From Guadua angustifolia (Eukaryota; Streptophyta; Magnoliopsida; Poales; Poaceae): 64,000 nt of DNA. Below, piece after piece: positions 47,206 to 58,578 of the stretch. Numbering within the stretch: the stretch's first letter is position 1; every line of letters begins with the position of its first letter. The position numbers and the translations under genes are program-made. Below the pieces are notes generated by a model. The model had not been told where the DNA came from, did no database searches, and saw only the letters and a list, made by a program, of their open reading frames with translations. Location of the stretch: contig CM070501.1 of the NCBI GenBank assembly GCA_036346375.1, positions 36,786,539-36,850,538 on the forward strand, given 5' to 3'.

Positions 47206-47816
47206 TTTGAATTTTAATCATACCTCCGCAAGTTTTGAATTTTCAGCATTTCATCAAAGAGAGAAAAGGTCTTAACTTTTTCATACATTGTTGAAATTAT
47301 TAGAAATTTTACAAAAACATACTTTAGAATACTGCAAAGCTTTTCTAAAAAGAATTTTTCCAAAAAGAGTTCTCATTCAAGAAATATGTCGAAATTCAAT
47401 TCGAAGGCATCATTTTTGCGTAAAGCGTAGAAAAGTCAAACCTTTTCCAAATTAGTCATAAATTATTCGAACATTTCCAGAAATAAACTTTTAACTATTT
47501 ATGAGTTTTCCCAACTATAATTTCATGCAAAGGAATTTTCTTTCACAACATATGGCACAAAGTGCTATTTACGCATGAAGAGATATTTAATTTCCATCAA
47601 AACATATAAAAGCAATTATTCAACTTGGATTTTTACACTGCAAGCATTGTAAAATATTTTACAAATATTACAATAGTCTATTTATTTTCAATTTTCTATT
47701 TATTTACAATACTGCCCTACTTGATGATCTACTCGCATGTAATTAGTTCCATGTGTATCATCGTCGACCTCGCTAAGACAGGCCGCCCCATCTGCAAACA
47801 GAGGTATTTCATCGAA

Positions 47817-49430
47817 TTAGTCGTATTCTTCTTTATCTACGATATTTTCAACACCAACAATCCCCTGCTTGCCATGAAGGACGACATGCAACCTCGGATT
47901 GGTGGGATTACGCATGTAGAAGACTTGATTTGCTTGCTTTGTAAGGATAAACGGATCATCTTTATAGGCGAGTCTATTCAGATCCACAAGAGTAAAACCT
48001 CTCTTGTCGACCTTCACTCTATGTGGAAGTCCCATCCACTTACATCGGAATAATAGAACTTGATATATTCCATAATCGAGGTCCCAAATTTCTTCGATCA
48101 TCCTGTAGTACAACTTCATTGCCCCTTTCGAATGACGTTCATCAGACAAAGCATCTATGCTTACACCACTGTTTTGAACAGTATTCTTAGCATACTGATT
48201 TTCAGTGTAAAATGTGTACCCATTAATATTGTGCCCCTGCCATGTCTTTACATTAAATCTAAGCCCGTCAGCCAACCATTTCACATTCTCACTAACGGAG
48301 ACCTCCGCCATTTCTTTGAACCATGTGAGAAATCTATCATTGTATTCTCGCATGATGGAAAGCTCATCCATATGTGGATTTTCAACCTGTAATATCAACT
48401 TGTGCTGCTCGATGTACCTTGCAACTTCTATGTTGTGTTGCAAGACTGTCAAATGTGCTTTACAATACATATCAAATCGTGGCCTCGTTAGTTTCGACCC
48501 AACGGTTCCTTTGCCAGCAAGTCTGCCATCATGGCAAGATATAGGAACACCGATTGCTTGTCTTTTTCTGAGATAGTCCACGCAGAACTCAATAACCTTT
48601 TTAGTCCATGCAGAACTCAATAACCTCTTTAGTCCCATAACCTTCAACAATACTACCCTCAGGTTTCGACCGATTCCTCACGTATGACTTTAATATACCC
48701 ATATACCTCTTGAAAGGATACATGTGACGTAGGAATGCAAGTTCACATATCTTAATCTCTCTAATAAGGTGTACTATAAGGTCCAACTTATTAGAGAAAT
48801 CGAGATTAGTTTGAGCCTTTAGACACTTGAACGTTGATCATATTACACTGCAAATTGGACAAACGTGCAACTCCTGATGCGCGTTACAGTATAAGATGCA
48901 ATCATTCGGACATGCATATATCCTTTCTATTTCCATTTCCATGGGACATAGGAGCTTCTTCGCTTCATAAATGCTTGTTGGCAACTTGTTTCCCTTCGAA
49001 AGTAGATCCGATAGAAGAACTAGAAGTGCATTAAAACTTGTATCTATCCAACGGTATTTTGCCTTTAGTTCGAATAATGCAAGGACCGAACCCAGCTTGG
49101 TGTATTCCGCTTTGCAACCTGAGAACAGTAGTTTGACATCATATTCCATTAAGCTTTTAAACTTTTCAAACTCTTTTTCCGTGTATTTTCCCTTCACATC
49201 CAGCAACATTTGCTTCAGATTGTCCTCCTCAAACATATCACGCTGCAAGTCGTCATCGGGTTCCACCATGTCTTCGTTGCATACCGGAAGGGCACTACCA
49301 GTCTCCCCGTGATGGATCCAACACGTGTAATTCCTCACGAAGCCACGTCGAATCAGGTGGTCCTTAATTTGAGCTGAGTTGTTAAATCTCCTAAGATTGG
49401 TGCAATCAATGCAAGGACAAATATATGAAG
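47817..49430 (-). pseudogene. CACTA TNP2 transposase pseudogene lacking its catalytic core
   Basis: The N-terminal transposase-associated part (48838-49430) has CPCIDCTNLRRFNN, QIKDHLIRRGFVRNYTCWI and a CPNDCILYCN motif, ending CPICSVI. Instead of the Transposase_21 core, only about 50 bp follow before the DUF4218-like block (48601-48786, LRHMYPFKRYMGILKSYVRN) and the DUF4216-like block (47817-48570, NGYTFYTENQYAKNTVQNSG, YYRMIEEIWDLDYG, FYMRNPTNPRLHVV). A tandem duplication of about 27 bp at 48578-48630 also breaks the frame. The catalytic region is therefore deleted. Confidence 0.85.
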
Positions 49431-50572
49431 TTTACACCCCTTTTCACCATGTCTTTTTCTGTAATTTTTTTGAACTCCTGAACACCCATCTGAAATTCAT
49501 CACTCACACAATTTTTCTGATACATCTATTCCTCTCGGTCTATCTACAATTAGATTTTGCACAATAAATTAAGGAAAAACTGGAGCGAGAGCTATAGCTA
49601 GCTATTTCAAATATGGAGACAACATTTCAATTAATATTACCTTTGTAGAATAAAGGATGGGTTTCATGAAATATAAATGTACTCCCAAATGATAGGTAGC
49701 TTCTTCCCTAGTTAAGAGCTTCCAATTCCCTAGTTAGGAGACATATGTTGCAAATTTCAACAGTGATATCGAATAAACTAATTATATAGTGCAATAGCTT
49801 GCAAATCCTTTTGACTTCAATAAAACAAAACAAGGGTACCATCGATGACTCCTAATCTCTAAATAGGTTAGGTCTTAATCTCATTCGAGGATAGTTTGGG
49901 CAAATTCCTAAGCTGTTGTATAACTCCAGAGAAAATTTCGGCAGCATCTCCTCGTTGTTCTCTATATACACGTCTCAACAATAGGTCAAGAGGGGTGTGT
50001 ACTCGGAGAACACCATAGGGAGATGCTACTAAAATCGACTCTGGAGTTGTACAACGGCTAATCAAGAACTTATCCGAACCACATATCCTTGAATTGTCCA
50101 AAGAACGTGGACAATCCGAGACTGCTTGCTTATAAATATACCATTTCGATCGGCATATTTATAAATAAACACCCTCGAACGGGAGACGTACGTTCCACAG
50201 CCTAAACTCTAACATTCGTCATGTGACAACAACAATATAATTCCATGTTAACATGAGAGCACTACACATTAACATAATTAAATACATGTGTGCTTGTTAA
50301 ATAAAGGGTATGAAATCTGATAGAATATACACAATACCAGTGCAACCTAAACTTTCTTAGCGACATATTGAAATTACGTAATGCAAAATTGAAGGGGTTT
50401 AAAGGAATGCTCATATTTTGAAGAAAAACACAAATTTTGTAAAATGTGGGGATATCTCCTCCAGCTAGGCTTCAAATTTACCCTCTTAACACCCACCCTT
50501 GAGGATTTCAATTTTTCTCACCCAAATATTGCTTCCAATTAGAGAATATGAGTTGTTTTCTCGGGTGGCGGT

Positions 50573-51814
50573 TAGGGCTGGAAATTAAGCTCGAGGCTCG
50601 CAGCTTGGCTCGAGCTTGGCTCGACTCAGTGCGGCTCGGCTCGATGAACAGTGAGCCGAGCCTGAGCCTACTACTTAGCTCGATCAGCCAACGAGCCAAG
50701 CTCGAAATGGCTCATGAGCGACTCGTTGGCTCGTTCTGACCACCGCTATACGTGGTGATGTTATGAAACAAATAGCAATTTGCTTCAGTCATTCAAAGCA
50801 TAGGTATCACTGGCGTGCTTTCGTGCATGCAACAAAGACTTCATGCCAAGTTATAAGGTAGAAAAATTAGAATGAGTATCATATAGTTTTCGAGTAATAG
50901 CTAGCTAGGAAAACCAGTCAACTTATGAACCGATCGATCCACCTAACGCATGAAGAAAGCTCAAGGAATATCACAGACCAAATAGCAAGGAAAAATTCTT
51001 CAAACACAAAAAGGATTGCATCAAGCCCAATCGTGATGAAATTTCTTAGAATCCAAGAACACGATATGAGATAACTGTGATTTTACGATATGAGATACTC
51101 AACTGTGATCCAGTAGTTTTACGCCAAAGACAAATTTGCTTGCATCTGTTACCTTAGTAATAGGTAAATGGCTAAATGCACAAAACATCTTTCGTTTTTG
51201 TATTTGCGTTTTCAGGAACTAGAAAACATCAGAACCACATTTCTAAGCCGAATCGAATACGATTCTGAGCTTCTGAAGATTGCATTTGATGAAACTAGGA
51301 GGGCTACTACTGGGGAGGCGATGAAGGGTTGGAGGAGGGCGCCGGTGGTCGGGCGGGCCGGGAGGTGGTGATAGGTCAAGGTTGGGCGGTGCTGTGAGGC
51401 GAGGAGCTAGGCCGAGGAGGCAGGCTTGGCAGGTCGGGAGGCCATGGCTGTGAGGTGGAGCCTTGGGAAGCTAAGCGACGAGGCGGCGACGGGTGGCTGG
51501 CGTGAGTCGGGAGGCGTCAGGCCGCCGGCGCCGAAGCCCCGAACCCTAGCTCTCCTCTTCGTCTCTTCGATGGATTTGGGGCTTTGGGCAATCCGGTTTG
51601 GTGGAGGAGTCGAGTGACTTGAATCGGTGGATTGGTTTTGGACTTTTGGTGGCCCGCTCATGCTTGGCTCGTGAGCCTCAACGAGCCAACTCGAGGCTCG
51701 ACTGAGCCCGAGCCGAGCTTAATTTGTAGCCCGATTCATACTCCGGGCTCGGCTCGGCTCAATTTTTGACGAGCTCGAACGAGCCGGGCTCGGCTCGGCT
51801 CAATTCCACCCCTA
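50573..51814. mobile_element. Non-autonomous hAT element inside the CACTA
   Basis: The left end TAGGGCTGGAAATTAAGCTC pairs with the right end CGGCTCAATTCCACCCCTA. Identical 8-bp TSDs GTGGCGGT lie at 50565-50572 and 51815-51822. Subterminal DNA is dense in GGCTCGGCTCG / CGAGCCGAGC repeats. The interior includes a GC-rich segment (51290-51600) with gene-like composition but no identifiable domain. Confidence 0.93.
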
Positions 51815-52539
51815 GTGGCGGTGGAGAAATCTCCTTTGAAAAACAGAGGAAAGTTCAGCCCGAGCGGTATAAATAACCCTAGCGAGGCACATCAGAATCG
51901 GTTCTTACTTAGATACACATCACTATCGCTTCTTACGAAAGAACCGATTGTAATGATGCACACATCACAATCGGTTCTTTCGTAAGAAGCGATAGTGATG
52001 TGTATGAACATCACTATCGCTTCTCACATAAGAACCGATTCTGATGTGCCCAGTGCTAAATTACAATCGCTTCTAACCTCAGAATCGATAGTGATTATTT
52101 TTACTGCCCCTCCTAAGTCATCTGTCACAATCGTTTTTCCTAAAAAATTAAGAACCGACCCAGATGAAACGATAGAGATGTACCATTCTGTTGTAGCGAA
52201 GGGGAGAGGAGAGGAATTCTTGGGACAAATTTTTTTTAGGTAAGGAGAGATTAACCTAGTTTAGCAATCATGCTAGTGAACCTCACCCAACTAAGAGGAT
52301 ATATAATAGCAGAGACGACTGCTGTTTATATACTCCTTCATGTTATCTAAAAATAAAACTAAAGACAACTTTTACAATAGATGTCAGCTTAAGGTTGTCT
52401 TTACGAAGTATTTATTATAGGCAATAACTCATGTAATGGTGTTTTATGCTATCTATATGGTCATCTCTTCACGAAGAGAACCATACCCTCCCTCCTCTCT
52501 TTTCCATATCTGCAAAAATCTTATGTGGCAACTGGCAAA

Positions 52540-53063
52540 GCAAGGATTCAAATTTCATTTTGGATGAAATTTCGTCGGTGACGGAAATCCGAAACCTTAC
52601 TGAGATCTTCGAATTTCAGGCAAATCTTGGCCAAAATTCAAAAACAAAAATTCAAATCCGGTTTTATTTCTACCGGGAAAAATCAAATTTGGGGCGAAAT
52701 TCCTGAAATCTCGGCACTCGACAAGATTTGCCGAGATTTTGGAGAATTTGCTCAAACGATGTCAAAAAATTTTAGATGACATTAAAATGTCTCAAAAATT
52801 TGTTTTTTTAAGAAATTTTCATGGGAAGATGACTTTATTAAGGGTTATTAGACCAAATCTGATCAAATTCGGCCATTAAAGTTTAAAAACCGATCAAAAT
52901 CCCGAGATTTTGGCGAGATGTGGCGAAATCTCGCCGAAAATTTTGAGATACTGTAGCAATTTATTTTTTTGAATTTTTCTAATCTGGATGGGATTTTAAA
53001 TCTCATGGGGTCCGAAATCCGAGATTTCAGAAAAATTTCGCCGTTTTCAGCAAGATTTCTATT
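52540..53063. repeat. Dispersed AT-rich repeat, copy 4 of 4
   Basis: It contains GGATTCAAATTTCATTTTGG, CTCGGCACTCGACAAGATTTG, CCGAGATTTTGG and, near the right end, CGAGATTTTGGCGAGATG. It is shorter than copies 2 and 3 and diverged. Confidence 0.55.
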
Positions 53064-53640
53064 TATATGGTAAAGTATATAGATAGCTAACATCACACTA
53101 TTATGTACATGCCTAGATTTGTCAGTAAGTGACCTAACAGGAGAAGAGGGCCCAATCAAACCAATTGTCTGGTCCAAATAACTGGTGCATATGTATTGAG
53201 TGCATGCGAGCAAGAGTTGATGGATCTAGCACCTCACATGCAGCTTGCATGTTGCAGCCTACTTGTTGCGGTAGTTAATGGGGAAGGAAAAAGACTGCCT
53301 GTGTGATGGCGCGGTCGGGTACTACGCTTGGATGGTACAACGGCGGAAAAAGATGACAGCTTCTACTCTAGATATCTTTAGAGTAAGTACAATAGTAAAA
53401 ACTTACTACTGACTAATACTAAGTTAAAAAATATTTTACATAATAACTGTCTTTAAAGATTATCTTCAGATGTTATACAATAACTATCTCTTTTCTCTTA
53501 TACATAAATAATCCACCTATGCTCTCATACAAAGATGGCTACTAAATAAGAATCAACGCTATTCTCTCTCTTCTTTTCTCACTCTTTCTTATAGACTAAA
53601 GCTGATGTGTACAAACTAAGAGCCAGCTAAGGTGGCTTTA

Positions 53641-54030
53641 GGCCATTCCCAGTGGCAAGTTTCATTTCACGGTTTCCAGGAGTGCAACATCAAATAAAAG
53701 GGTTTTGGTTGATAAATGAAATAAGACCTCCCAATGCACAGTTTCATTTCGCAGTTTCATAGGTTAACCATAGCATTTAATTATTGCATGGTGTTGTGAT
53801 CAAATGTTCCATTTGGTGCAGTTTCATTCGTTTTCGATCAGTGCGTGGGATGAAACAATGTGCTCTCAGTGCAGTTTCATTCGGTTTCCAATGTGTTAGA
53901 AACAGTGTGCATCCGGTTTCAACTAGACGAAACTCGTCTCCTCTCTCTCCTCATAATTTCTTTGCCATGTCATCATTTTTGCTGATGTGTTACCCTATTA
54001 AATGATAATGAAACTCCCGCTGTGACTGGC
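53641..54030. mobile_element. Tourist-like MITE
   Basis: The ends GGCCATTCCCAGTGGCAAGT and, inverted from the right, GCCAGTCACAGCGGGAGT lead into GTTTCATT in both arms. TTTA lies on both sides (53637-53640, 54031-54034), consistent with a TTA-type TSD. The interior is full of GTTTCATTCG-like repeats and has no gene. Confidence 0.75.
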
Positions 54031-54636
54031 TTTATTGTACACGCCTTTAGAGCCAGGAGTGTAATTGGTAATAGCTGGTTAGTTTGATAGGTCAAACACT
54101 GAAAACCATAACATTTCTCAATTATTCAATAATCATTTATCAACTATGCGGCAACACTTACCAGTACTTAATGCTAATCTGAATCAAAATATGCTGTGTA
54201 TCTTTAGTCATTTGGTATGGACATGTAACTAATTGTATATGTAGATTTTTTTAATTTTCTCATGCAATTCATAGTGTTGTGCAAAAAGGGTACTTAGATC
54301 AAGGGTTTGATTTAAAATAATTAACATGGATGGGGGTATTTCCGGTGCTACACCTTAGTCATGTATAAATCCACGCCACGTTATAAATTGAGTAAAGCCA
54401 CGTCTCTAGTGTCCCATGCGAAAAGTGAAACAAGGAAGTTTTCATTTTTCTAGCCCATGATAGTTTTTTTTTTTTGGAAAATCTGATTTTATTTTGAACG
54501 TAATTACAAAAATAGTCTCTTCTCGACCGTGAAAGTGTCTGCAGGTGGCACGTATCACCTGCTGCACGAGTGGGCCGTGACAAGTCCTACCGAGATCCCG
54601 CGGCTCGGCAAGCAATTGTGTCATTAATCATTCACC

Positions 54637-54659
54637 AATTAATTAATTAATTAATTAAT
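54637..54659. repeat. (TTAA)n microsatellite
   Basis: Five to six AATT/TTAA units occur in a row. Confidence 0.9.
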
Positions 54660-55907
54660 CACATGATTACCACTTAATTAATGACTTTGCTTAATTAAAT
54701 GAGTGCATTCATGCTACCGAGGTCACATGGCTCGGTCAGTGCTCCTTCCGAGCATCTACTATGCGGAACCCTGTCATGATACGAGAACGCGGTAGGTGAC
54801 GCGTGTCGCGTGTCGGCGCTTCCGTGGTCGGAGAGGTGGCTATTTTTGTAATTACATTTATAAGAGGGCTAATTTTTGAATAAAAATGTCGGAGGGCTAG
54901 AAAAATAAAAGGACATGGACTGGCATGCACATGACTTGCATTAGGTAAGTATCCATCCTTTCCAACATGCAAAAAAAAAAATATTTTAGACAATTTAAGA
55001 GAATGCAATGAAATGGTTTCGCCTTGAGTTGTGTCTAAGGCGAGATGAGTTGAAACACACTAATCTACTTTTAGACATAACCTGAAACACACAATGGGGC
55101 GCTGGAGATGTCCAGAACCTGCACCTCGTTAGTTCATCATGAAACTTATTTGCCAAATGAATTGAGCGCTTCAATTAAGAATGTAAGCGACAGTACATGC
55201 CTCTTTTAACGTGTAGGATGCATGTAGTCCTATGTTTAGTGTGTAATAATGTAAAATATATTTGAGGTGAATGTTAAAATAAGAGCTCTTTTAGGGTGCA
55301 GTAAATTCAATATTCTTTTTGATCCAATGGATCACATTAGCTAGTATTTATTTATACTTCTCTGATAGTCGAGTATTAGAAATAACAAATCAACGGTTAG
55401 ATATGATGTCTACTACGGTACTACCTACCATATATCACTAGAGTAAGTCTTTTGGTGTAGCTACTATTTGCACATCTAGGAAAGCACAAGGCATTTATTA
55501 TATAGGCTGTACAATTAAAACGTTGCATAATTGAAGTTTTGATCTACGTATAATTTAGATTAAATCAATTATACATTCAAAGAAACACATACATATATGC
55601 ATTAATTTTGTTCAACTTCTGATTGTGAATTGAGATCTTCTGCATGACAAAATTACACGAAACAAACGGAATGAAAATTTTCATACGTTTATCTGCTAAC
55701 AGCAGCTTTCTCTGAATATTCGCTAACCATGCATATATATTTGGTGAAATATACATCTTCAATGTACTTAATTAATGTGCAGCTCAAACATAAGGATCAA
55801 TAGATTGCATGCAAACAAAGTGTTTTTTTATATAAAAAGGTTGAACAATTCCTACATCTTTTCAGATTGTTTTTTTTCCTCTCAAAAGGAGGCATGAGCG
55901 CTGCTAA

Positions 55908-56130
55908 TCTTTACTATATAAAGTAAGAGTTTCTTCCCATATCACTTCATCAAAATTATTTATCTTTGTCACTGCTCTTTAATTACCCACCTTTGCCACT
56001 GTTAGTGCTCTTAATTACCACCTTTGTCATTACTCTTTAATTACTCACCTTTGCCACTATTAGTGCTCTTTGCTAATAAACTTTTTGTCGTAAATTGAGT
56101 TTTCGTTGTAACGCACGGACACATGACTAT
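55908..56130 (+). mobile_element. Short non-autonomous Helitron, copy 2
   Basis: It starts TCTTTACTATATAAAGTAAG and ends AACGCACGGACACATGACTAT, clearly related along its length to copy 1 at 14633-14824, with one more CACCTTTGCCACT repeat unit. The terminal CTAG is mutated to CTAT. Confidence 0.8.
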
Positions 56131-57142
56131 TCATTTAAAGAAGAGAGTAAGAGGTTATTACGAGCCGGTCAAGACCGGCTTAGAGGAAAGTACCTAGGTT
56201 AAATTACACGGGAAGAAAAGGCGACTGAAAAGGACATGGCAAATTACTACTCGTGGAAGTTACGGCCCTTACCCCGTGTGGCGTGGTGGGACTTATTTTT
56301 GGATAGGAGAAGCATTTCCCTACCTTAATATTTGCAATACGGTACACATGGAGAATCGAACCGATGCTATGTGTGCAGACTACAGTATAAGGAGTACTTA
56401 TCGAAGATGAGATCCAACTTGCGCCAAGGAAAAAAAAAACATCTGGATATGCATGCATGCCGATCACACTATAGTATTCCCACCACAATTGTGCACAGCG
56501 TTGCGATGGAATGGACATAACGGAATAGTACACAATCAGCGGACGACATTGTGCGTGGGCCTCTCCTATTGGAGTGGCACAGTCTTTTCGAGAAGGAGTG
56601 AGAGGCGGAATTTAATGTGGCTCCTCCCAAGCAGTTACTGTACTAATTAAAATCAGGAAACTCGAAGCAGAGAGAGTTTCTCACCAAAGTTTCTGTCCTA
56701 CAGCCTGACTTCTGCCCTGTGAGGCTGTCCGCGCCACCCTCTCGCTGAATCATCCTAGCAGTCTATACCCTGACTTACAACCCCCCCCCCCCAAAAAAAA
56801 ACTCACTTTACAGACGAAAAATGTAGTGAGAACTCGGAGAAGATATGCCATCCTAAGCTCAATACACCGCATGTCCTTCTCAAGGTGTTGGTAAGAAATA
56901 CTACTTGTATAATAGGTATCGTACCTTTGGGAAAGGTCGTCATCTTTTTTTTTTCCTTCTAGATCTTTTTCCCCCCTCCCAGTACCCCAGAGTAAGCTTA
57001 GGCTGCTTAACTAGCTAGCTGCACACAAAGAACTAGCTAGATTACCAAGATAAGATCTGCACTGCCGTGTTTTGCTTGTCACCTTCACAAAAGAGAGGCC
57101 GGCCGGCCGGCAAGCTACACCAGCGCTTGCTAATATAGCTAG

Positions 57143-57152
57143 CTATATATTA
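57143..57152 (+). promoter_or_regulatory. Putative TATA box of the TCP gene
   Basis: CTATATATTA lies about 236 nt upstream of the ATG. It is a candidate only, since a leader intron upstream of it is also possible. Confidence 0.35.
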
Positions 57153-57387
57153 AGCCGGTGTGGTCCTGCCGATCGATGGAGTTGTGGGTTCCCATGGCCA
57201 TTAAATCTTTTTAGTCTGGATGGCGAGCTGAGCCTAGTGAGCTTAGCTAGGCGCAGCACAAGAGATATGCCAATCGCATGCAGGAATAGTATTTAGGTTC
57301 TTGCTCCTTTTTCTTCTTTACTGCGATTCGTAGCTTCATCTTCCTTTCCGGTTATCGTAGGGAGTGCAAGTGAGGTAGCTCAAGCTG

Positions 57388-58578
57388 ATGGGGGACAAGA
57401 ACCAGCTATCCAAGGGCTTAGACCCTTGGAACAACCCCACCGCCACCACTAGCACGCTCCACTACCTGCTCCAGGAGAAGGAGAGGGCGCAGGCGCAGGA
57501 GCAGCTCCAGATCTACCACCACCAAGGGTTCAGCTACCTCCACCACCACCGTAGGCAGCAGGTGAGTGGAGGGGCCGGCGCCGATGGCGGCAGCAGCGGC
57601 GAGTCGACGCCCGTGGACGCCCTGGCCACGGCCTTCGGGAGCAGGCGCATCGTACGGTCGGCGCCCGGGCGCAAGGACAGGCACAGCAAGGTGTGCACGG
57701 TGCGCGGGCTGCGCGACCGCCGCGTCCGCCTCGCCGCGCACACCGCCATCCGGTTCTACGACGTGCAGGACCGCCTCGGCTACGACCGCCCCAGCAAGGC
57801 CGTCGACTGGCTCATCCGCAACGCCAAGGACGCCATCGACGAGCTCCCCAACCGGCAAGAGGTGCCGCCCTCTGCCGAGCCCGATGCCGCCGAGCCGGCC
57901 GAGCAGGTGACCTCGACGTCCTACGGGTTCAGCAACCCCGGCGGCGCCATGACCGGCGTGTCCGGCTCCTTCCTTCCACATCCTCTCGGCGTGGACCGAT
58001 CCTCCGATAACGTCAAGTCCTTGTTTCCCTCCTCGTCCACGGCCAGCGGCCCCATCGCCGCCCACGACGAGTACCGGGGCTCCCCGCCGGACCTCCTGTC
58101 ACGCACAACCAGCAGCCAACCGCAGGAGCTATGCCTCACCCTCCAGTCCAACCAGCACCAGATCTTCAGCCATGTACCTTCGAACCATCACGGTATGATC
58201 TCAAGTGCAGGCGTTCCAGGTTGGCCGTACCAGAGCCAGATAATGCCGTCATGGCATGCCTCGGAGAACAGCGCTGGAGAGGGCCGCGGCGGAGGCAATG
58301 GCGACAGCTACATGTTCAGCAGCATGCCGCCGCGGCAAAGGCTAGACCAGAGCCATCTCTTCTCCCATGGGGAACCCCTTCAGTCCAGTGGCGGCTGGGC
58401 GTCGGCTCGCGCTTGGCTAGACCCCCTCGCCGTAATCCACCAGCCATCACCGATGGCTGGGCAGGTCGGATTCGGCCATCTGGTTGGCGGTGGCGGGTTT
58501 ATGGGGTTCCTCACGTCGGCAGGGCAGCGGCTCCAGGGCGAGGAGGAGCAAGGAAGTGAAGTGATGAGAAGAGACTGA
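57388..58578 (+). CDS. CIN-class TCP transcription factor, miR319 target type
   Basis: This is a complete single-exon frame of 396 residues. The TCP domain is at about residues 94-154: basic region GRKDRHSKVCTVRGLRDRR, helix I AAHTAIRFYDVQDRLGYDRP, loop, and helix II SKAVDWLIRNAKDAIDELP. The four-residue-longer basic region of PCF-type class I is absent, and the wording is that of class II CIN proteins. A His/Gln-rich N-terminus precedes it. Residues 328-334 (GEPLQSS) encode the miR319 target site, followed by the conserved ARAWLDP. Such proteins bind GGNCCC-type sites in the nucleus as dimers and restrain cell proliferation in leaf margins and organs. Grass relatives regulated by miR319 are PCF5, PCF6, PCF7, PCF8 and TCP21; I cannot decide which one this is. 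The ATG is the first in frame and MGDKNQ fits the family start. Coding GC content is high, as usual for grass single-exon genes. Confidence 0.95.
   Translation: MGDKNQLSKGLDPWNNPTATTSTLHYLLQEKERAQAQEQLQIYHHQGFSYLHHHRRQQVSGGAGADGGSSGESTPVDALATAFGSRRIVRSAPGRKDRHSKVCTVRGLRDRRVRLAAHTAIRFYDVQDRLGYDRPSKAVDWLIRNAKDAIDELPNRQEVPPSAEPDAAEPAEQVTSTSYGFSNPGGAMTGVSGSFLPHPLGVDRSSDNVKSLFPSSSTASGPIAAHDEYRGSPPDLLSRTTSSQPQELCLTLQSNQHQIFSHVPSNHHGMISSAGVPGWPYQSQIMPSWHASENSAGEGRGGGNGDSYMFSSMPPRQRLDQSHLFSHGEPLQSSGGWASARAWLDPLAVIHQPSPMAGQVGFGHLVGGGGFMGFLTSAGQRLQGEEEQGSEVMRRD
58368..58388 (+). promoter_or_regulatory. miR319 target site in the TCP coding region
   Basis: The mRNA reads GGGGAACCCCTTCAGTCCAG here. The block CCCTTCAGTCCA is fully complementary to the 5' part of miR319; mismatches fall at its first base and in the middle-to-3' part, as in known TCP targets. 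miR319 guides cleavage of CIN-TCP mRNAs. Confidence 0.9.

Larger units (their letters stand above)
43053..52198 (-). mobile_element. CACTA transposon, 9.1 kb, carrying captured gene sequence
   Basis: The left end is CACTACTATATGATTGTATA; the right end read inverted is CGCTACAACAGAATGGTACA, a diverged pair (13 of 20 aligned positions). The 3-bp TSD AAG is identical at 43050-43052 and 52199-52201. Subterminal DNA at both sides is packed with AATCGGTTCTTATG / AGAACCGATTCTGATG motifs. Inside are two tandem-repeat blocks, a captured F-box gene copy (plus strand), a TNP2 pseudogene (minus strand) and a later hAT insertion. The mismatch in the CACTA core of the right end suggests it is now immobile. 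Confidence 0.9.
54040..57387. other. Upstream region of the TCP gene
   Basis: It holds AT-rich DNA, a Helitron copy (55908-56130) and a C12A9 homopolymer junction (56781-56801). Closer to the gene are several GCTAGCTAG stretches (57010-57150) and a pyrimidine tract with a possible 3' splice site CCCCCCTCCCAG near 56970-56985, which could belong to a leader intron. No other gene is evident. Confidence 0.4.

Noticed and set aside
53390..53640. Separate complete MITE
   Set aside because: It resembles the outer MITE at 41292-42531, but I could not define both ends, so it is mentioned only as a related sequence.
57418..58065. Long antisense frame over the TCP gene
   Set aside because: It is a shadow of the GC-rich TCP coding sequence; its Gly/Val/Ala-rich product has no domain.
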